Assembly (NCBI RefSeq): GCF_001514125.1
Contig: NZ_KQ948561.1
Location: 124,001 to 188,000, forward strand
Direction of reading: 5' to 3'
Source: Streptomyces longwoodensis
GTDB taxonomy: Bacteria > Actinomycetota > Actinomycetes > Streptomycetales > Streptomycetaceae
Length of the DNA stretch: 64,000 nt
The notes under the pieces were generated by a model. It did no database searches, had not been told where the DNA came from, and saw nothing but the letters and a program-made list of their open reading frames with translations. Positions within the stretch are counted from its first letter, which is position 1, and the number at the start of each line of letters is the position of its first letter. The translations under genes and the position numbers were made by a program. Shown piece after piece: positions 61,874-64,000 of this stretch.

Positions 61874-64000
61874 CTAATTGACCGCGTCCACCCCGCCCCC
61901 CGTCAGTTCCACGTCGTGGGTCAGGGGGGTGTCGGGCACCGTGACGTGGCGGGCGTTCGAGCCGTGGGCGGGGGACGTCGTGGCCAGGAGGTAGGTGCCG
62001 GGGGCGGGGACCGTGAGGATGTAGGAGCCGTCGGCCAGGGTGGTGACGCGGTCCAGCTGGCGGCCGCCCTTGGACAGGAGCGTCACCGCCGCGCCGTCGA
62101 CCGGGGCGCCCGAGGCGTCGCGGACGAAGCCGTGGACCGCGGAGGAGGGGCCGCCCGTGCCGGGGGCGGGCTCCGGAGCCGGGTCCTCCGCCGGTTCCAC
62201 CGCCAGGTGGGGCAGCCGCCGGTCGAGCCAGGCCGGCAGCCACCAGTTGGAGCTGCCGAGCAGGTGCATCGCCGCCGGGACCAGCGCCGTGCGCAGGAGG
62301 AACGCGTCCAGCGCCACCGCCGCCGCGAGGCCCACGCCCGCCATCGCCGCGCCCGAGTCGCCGCTGAGGACGAAGGCGAGGAAGACGCACACCATGATCA
62401 GCGCCGCCGAGTTGATGACCCGGCTGGTCTCCGCGAGGCCGACCCGCACCGCCCGTGCGTTGTCCCGGGTGTGCACCCACTCCTCGTGCATCCGGCTCAC
62501 CAGGAACACCTGGTAGTCCATCGACAGGCCGAAGAGCAGGGACAGCATGATGACCGGGAGGAACGCGTTGATCGGGCCCTCCTTGCCGAGGGCGAGCAGG
62601 TCCAGGCCCCAGCCCCACTGGAAGACGGCGACCAGCACGCCGAACGACGCCGCCGCCGCGATCAGGTTCATCACCGCCGCCGTCAGCGGCACCACGAGCG
62701 AGCGGAACGCCACCAGGAGCAGCAGGAAGCCCAGTCCGATGATCGTCGCGACGAACAGCGGCAGTCGGTCGCCGGTGACCGTCGCGAAGTCCTTGGACAC
62801 CGCCGTCACCCCGCCGACGTGCGCCGACGCCCCGGCCCGCGGGATCACCTCGTCGCGCAGGGTGTCGATCAGCTCGTCGGTCTCCTTCGACTGCGGGGAC
62901 GTCGTCGGGACCACCTGGACCACCGTCACGCCGCCGGCGGGCGGCAGCGCCGCCACCCGGGCCACGCCCTCGGTGCCCTGGATGCCCTTGACCAGCGCCG
63001 CGGTGTCGCCGCCGTCGGCCACGACCTGGAGGGGGCCGTTGAAGCCCGGCCCGAAGCCCTCGGCGAGCAGGTCGTACGCCTGGCGGGTGGTCGTGGTGGT
63101 GTCGTCGTTGCCCTGGTCGGTGGCGCCGAGGCGCAGCGACAGCACCGGCAGCGCCAGGACCGCCATGACGACCAGCGCCAGCGCCGCGACCGTACGGGGC
63201 CTCCGCTGCACGCCCGCCGACCAGCGGGCCGCGAGGCCGCTCGCACGCTCCGGCTCGGGCCCGGCCTCCGCGAGCCGGCGCCGCTGCCGGCGGCTGAGGA
63301 CCCGCGGGCCCAGGAAGCCCAGCAGGGCCGGCAGCAGGGTGGTCGCCGCGAGCACGCTCAGCACCACGGTGAGGGACGTGCCGATGACCACGCCGTCCAG
63401 GAAGCGCAGGTTCGTCACCAGCATCCCGGCGAGCGCGATGCACACCGTGCCGCCCGCGAACAGCACCGCCCGTCCGGAGGTGTTCATCGCGGTGACCACC
63501 GACTCCTCCGGGTCGAGGCCGCGCAGGATGCCGCGCCGGTGCCGGGTGACGATGAACAGCGCGTAGTCGATGCCGACGCCGAGTCCGATCAGCGAGGCGA
63601 GCAGCGGCGCGAGGTCGGGGATGTCGGTGCTGTGGCTGAGCAGCTGGGTGCCGAACAGGCCCATGCCCACGCCGAAGACCGCCACCGCGATCGGCAGCAG
63701 CATCGCGAACACCGAGCCGAAGGCCAGGAAGAGCACGACGGCCGCGGCCACCAGGCCCACCATCTCGGCGAGGCCCGTCGGCGGCTCCTGCACGCGCTGG
63801 ATGGCCTGGCCGCCCAACTCCACGCGCAGCCCGTCCCGTTCGGCGTCCTGCGCGGTGTCGACGACGTCCTGCACGAGCTCCTTGGGCACCTCGTTGGCCC
63901 GCTGGGTGAAGGTGACCTGCGCGTACGCGATCCGCCCGTCCCGGCTGACCTGCGCCGCGCCCTGCGCCCCCGTGTAGGGGCCGGCGACGTCCCCGACGCC
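61874..64000 (-). CDS. MMPL-family transporter with C-terminal carboxypeptidase-regulatory-like domain (5' truncated by window)
   Basis: 708 codons are visible and the frame is open to the window end, so the N-terminal helix and part of the first external loop are missing. Two MMPL/RND-type blocks of helices are present, with G-L-G-V-G-I-D-Y-A-L-F-I-V-T-R and G-L-S-M-D-Y-Q-V-F-L-V-S-R carrying the proton-relay Asp-Tyr pairs. Unusually, residues after the last helix end in a beta-rich domain (G-F-V-R-D-A-S-G-A-P-V-D-G-A-A-V-T-L-L, then D-G-S-Y-I-L-T-V-P-A-P-G-T-Y) of the carboxypeptidase-regulatory/Cna-B-like type. Exports lipids or drugs by family analogy. Confidence 0.9.
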   Translation of the reverse strand, partial: GVGDVAGPYTGAQGAAQVSRDGRIAYAQVTFTQRANEVPKELVQDVVDTAQDAERDGLRVELGGQAIQRVQEPPTGLAEMVGLVAAAVVLFLAFGSVFAMLLPIAVAVFGVGMGLFGTQLLSHSTDIPDLAPLLASLIGLGVGIDYALFIVTRHRRGILRGLDPEESVVTAMNTSGRAVLFAGGTVCIALAGMLVTNLRFLDGVVIGTSLTVVLSVLAATTLLPALLGFLGPRVLSRRQRRRLAEAGPEPERASGLAARWSAGVQRRPRTVAALALVVMAVLALPVLSLRLGATDQGNDDTTTTTRQAYDLLAEGFGPGFNGPLQVVADGGDTAALVKGIQGTEGVARVAALPPAGGVTVVQVVPTTSPQSKETDELIDTLRDEVIPRAGASAHVGGVTAVSKDFATVTGDRLPLFVATIIGLGFLLLLVAFRSLVVPLTAAVMNLIAAAASFGVLVAVFQWGWGLDLLALGKEGPINAFLPVIMLSLLFGLSMDYQVFLVSRMHEEWVHTRDNARAVRVGLAETSRVINSAALIMVCVFLAFVLSGDSGAAMAGVGLAAAVALDAFLLRTALVPAAMHLLGSSNWWLPAWLDRRLPHLAVEPAEDPAPEPAPGTGGPSSAVHGFVRDASGAPVDGAAVTLLSKGGRQLDRVTTLADGSYILTVPAPGTYLLATTSPAHGSNARHVTVPDTPLTHDVELTGGGVDAVN

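Overview
The window is high-GC actinobacterial DNA (roughly 70 percent or more, with third codon positions almost always G or C). It has dense gene packing, frequent GTG starts and 1-4 bp ATGA/GTGA/TGATG overlaps. Gene content points to Streptomyces. The combination of sdhCDAB, a nonulosonic/teichulosonic acid-type cell-wall locus and a BMP-type nucleoside ABC transporter with add, cdd and deoA resembles the core-chromosome segment of S. coelicolor numbered about SCO4850 to SCO4905; this is from memory, not a search. No tRNA, rRNA, insertion sequence, prophage or CRISPR array was seen.

Layout. 1-1.2 kb: end of a VanZ-like gene, a PspC protein and a small secreted protein. 1.3-15.7 kb, mostly minus strand: a nucleoside uptake and salvage region. 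It holds two BMP lipoproteins, a two-domain ABC ATPase, two permeases, cytidine deaminase, thymidine phosphorylase and adenosine deaminase, interrupted by a hydrolase, a LysR/MFS divergent pair, an ECF sigma factor and a STAS protein. Four copies of a 12-bp element, CTACGCGCGTAG or a near match, sit in the leaders of the transporter and deaminase genes and suggest one regulon. 16-19.7 kb: AhpD-like protein, methyltransferase, M20 amidohydrolase and DUF1330.

19.8-35.3 kb: a surface-glycan locus. A minus-strand operon (DUF6716, CMP-sugar synthetase/phosphatase fusion, NeuB-type synthase, polysialyltransferase-like protein) makes and activates a nonulosonic acid. Two paralogous pairs of GT2 glycosyltransferase plus polysialyltransferase-like protein lie at either end of a block holding an acyltransferase, a 590-residue membrane protein, a flavoprotein, GtrA and a DPM1-like glycosyltransferase. 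Together these could build, decorate and export a teichulosonic-acid-like polymer.

35.4-40.1 kb: a TetR/FAD-monooxygenase divergent pair with three TTAAC-N3-GTTAA operators, a LysE exporter and an orphan acyl-CoA mutase large subunit. 40.5-51.6 kb: a signalling and stress region with two tandem ECF-sigma/membrane-protein pairs, a STAS protein, a full and a truncated DUF5994 gene, a desaturase, a further ECF sigma factor divergent from an Asp23/DUF2273 pair across a possible bidirectional SigB-type promoter, DUF6131 and several unknowns. 51.7-64 kb: GH20 hexosaminidase, a UraD-like protein, sdhCDAB with a strong terminator, TM2/DUF2752 membrane proteins, a VOC protein, a membrane/DCC/TetR operon with two TTGAAC-type operators, and the C-terminal part of an MMPL transporter.

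No clearly unprecedented multi-gene system is visible. The most testable new observations are the shared nucleoside element, the duplicated glycan-polymerase and sigma/anti-sigma pairs, and the putative AUC-initiated ABC ATPase.
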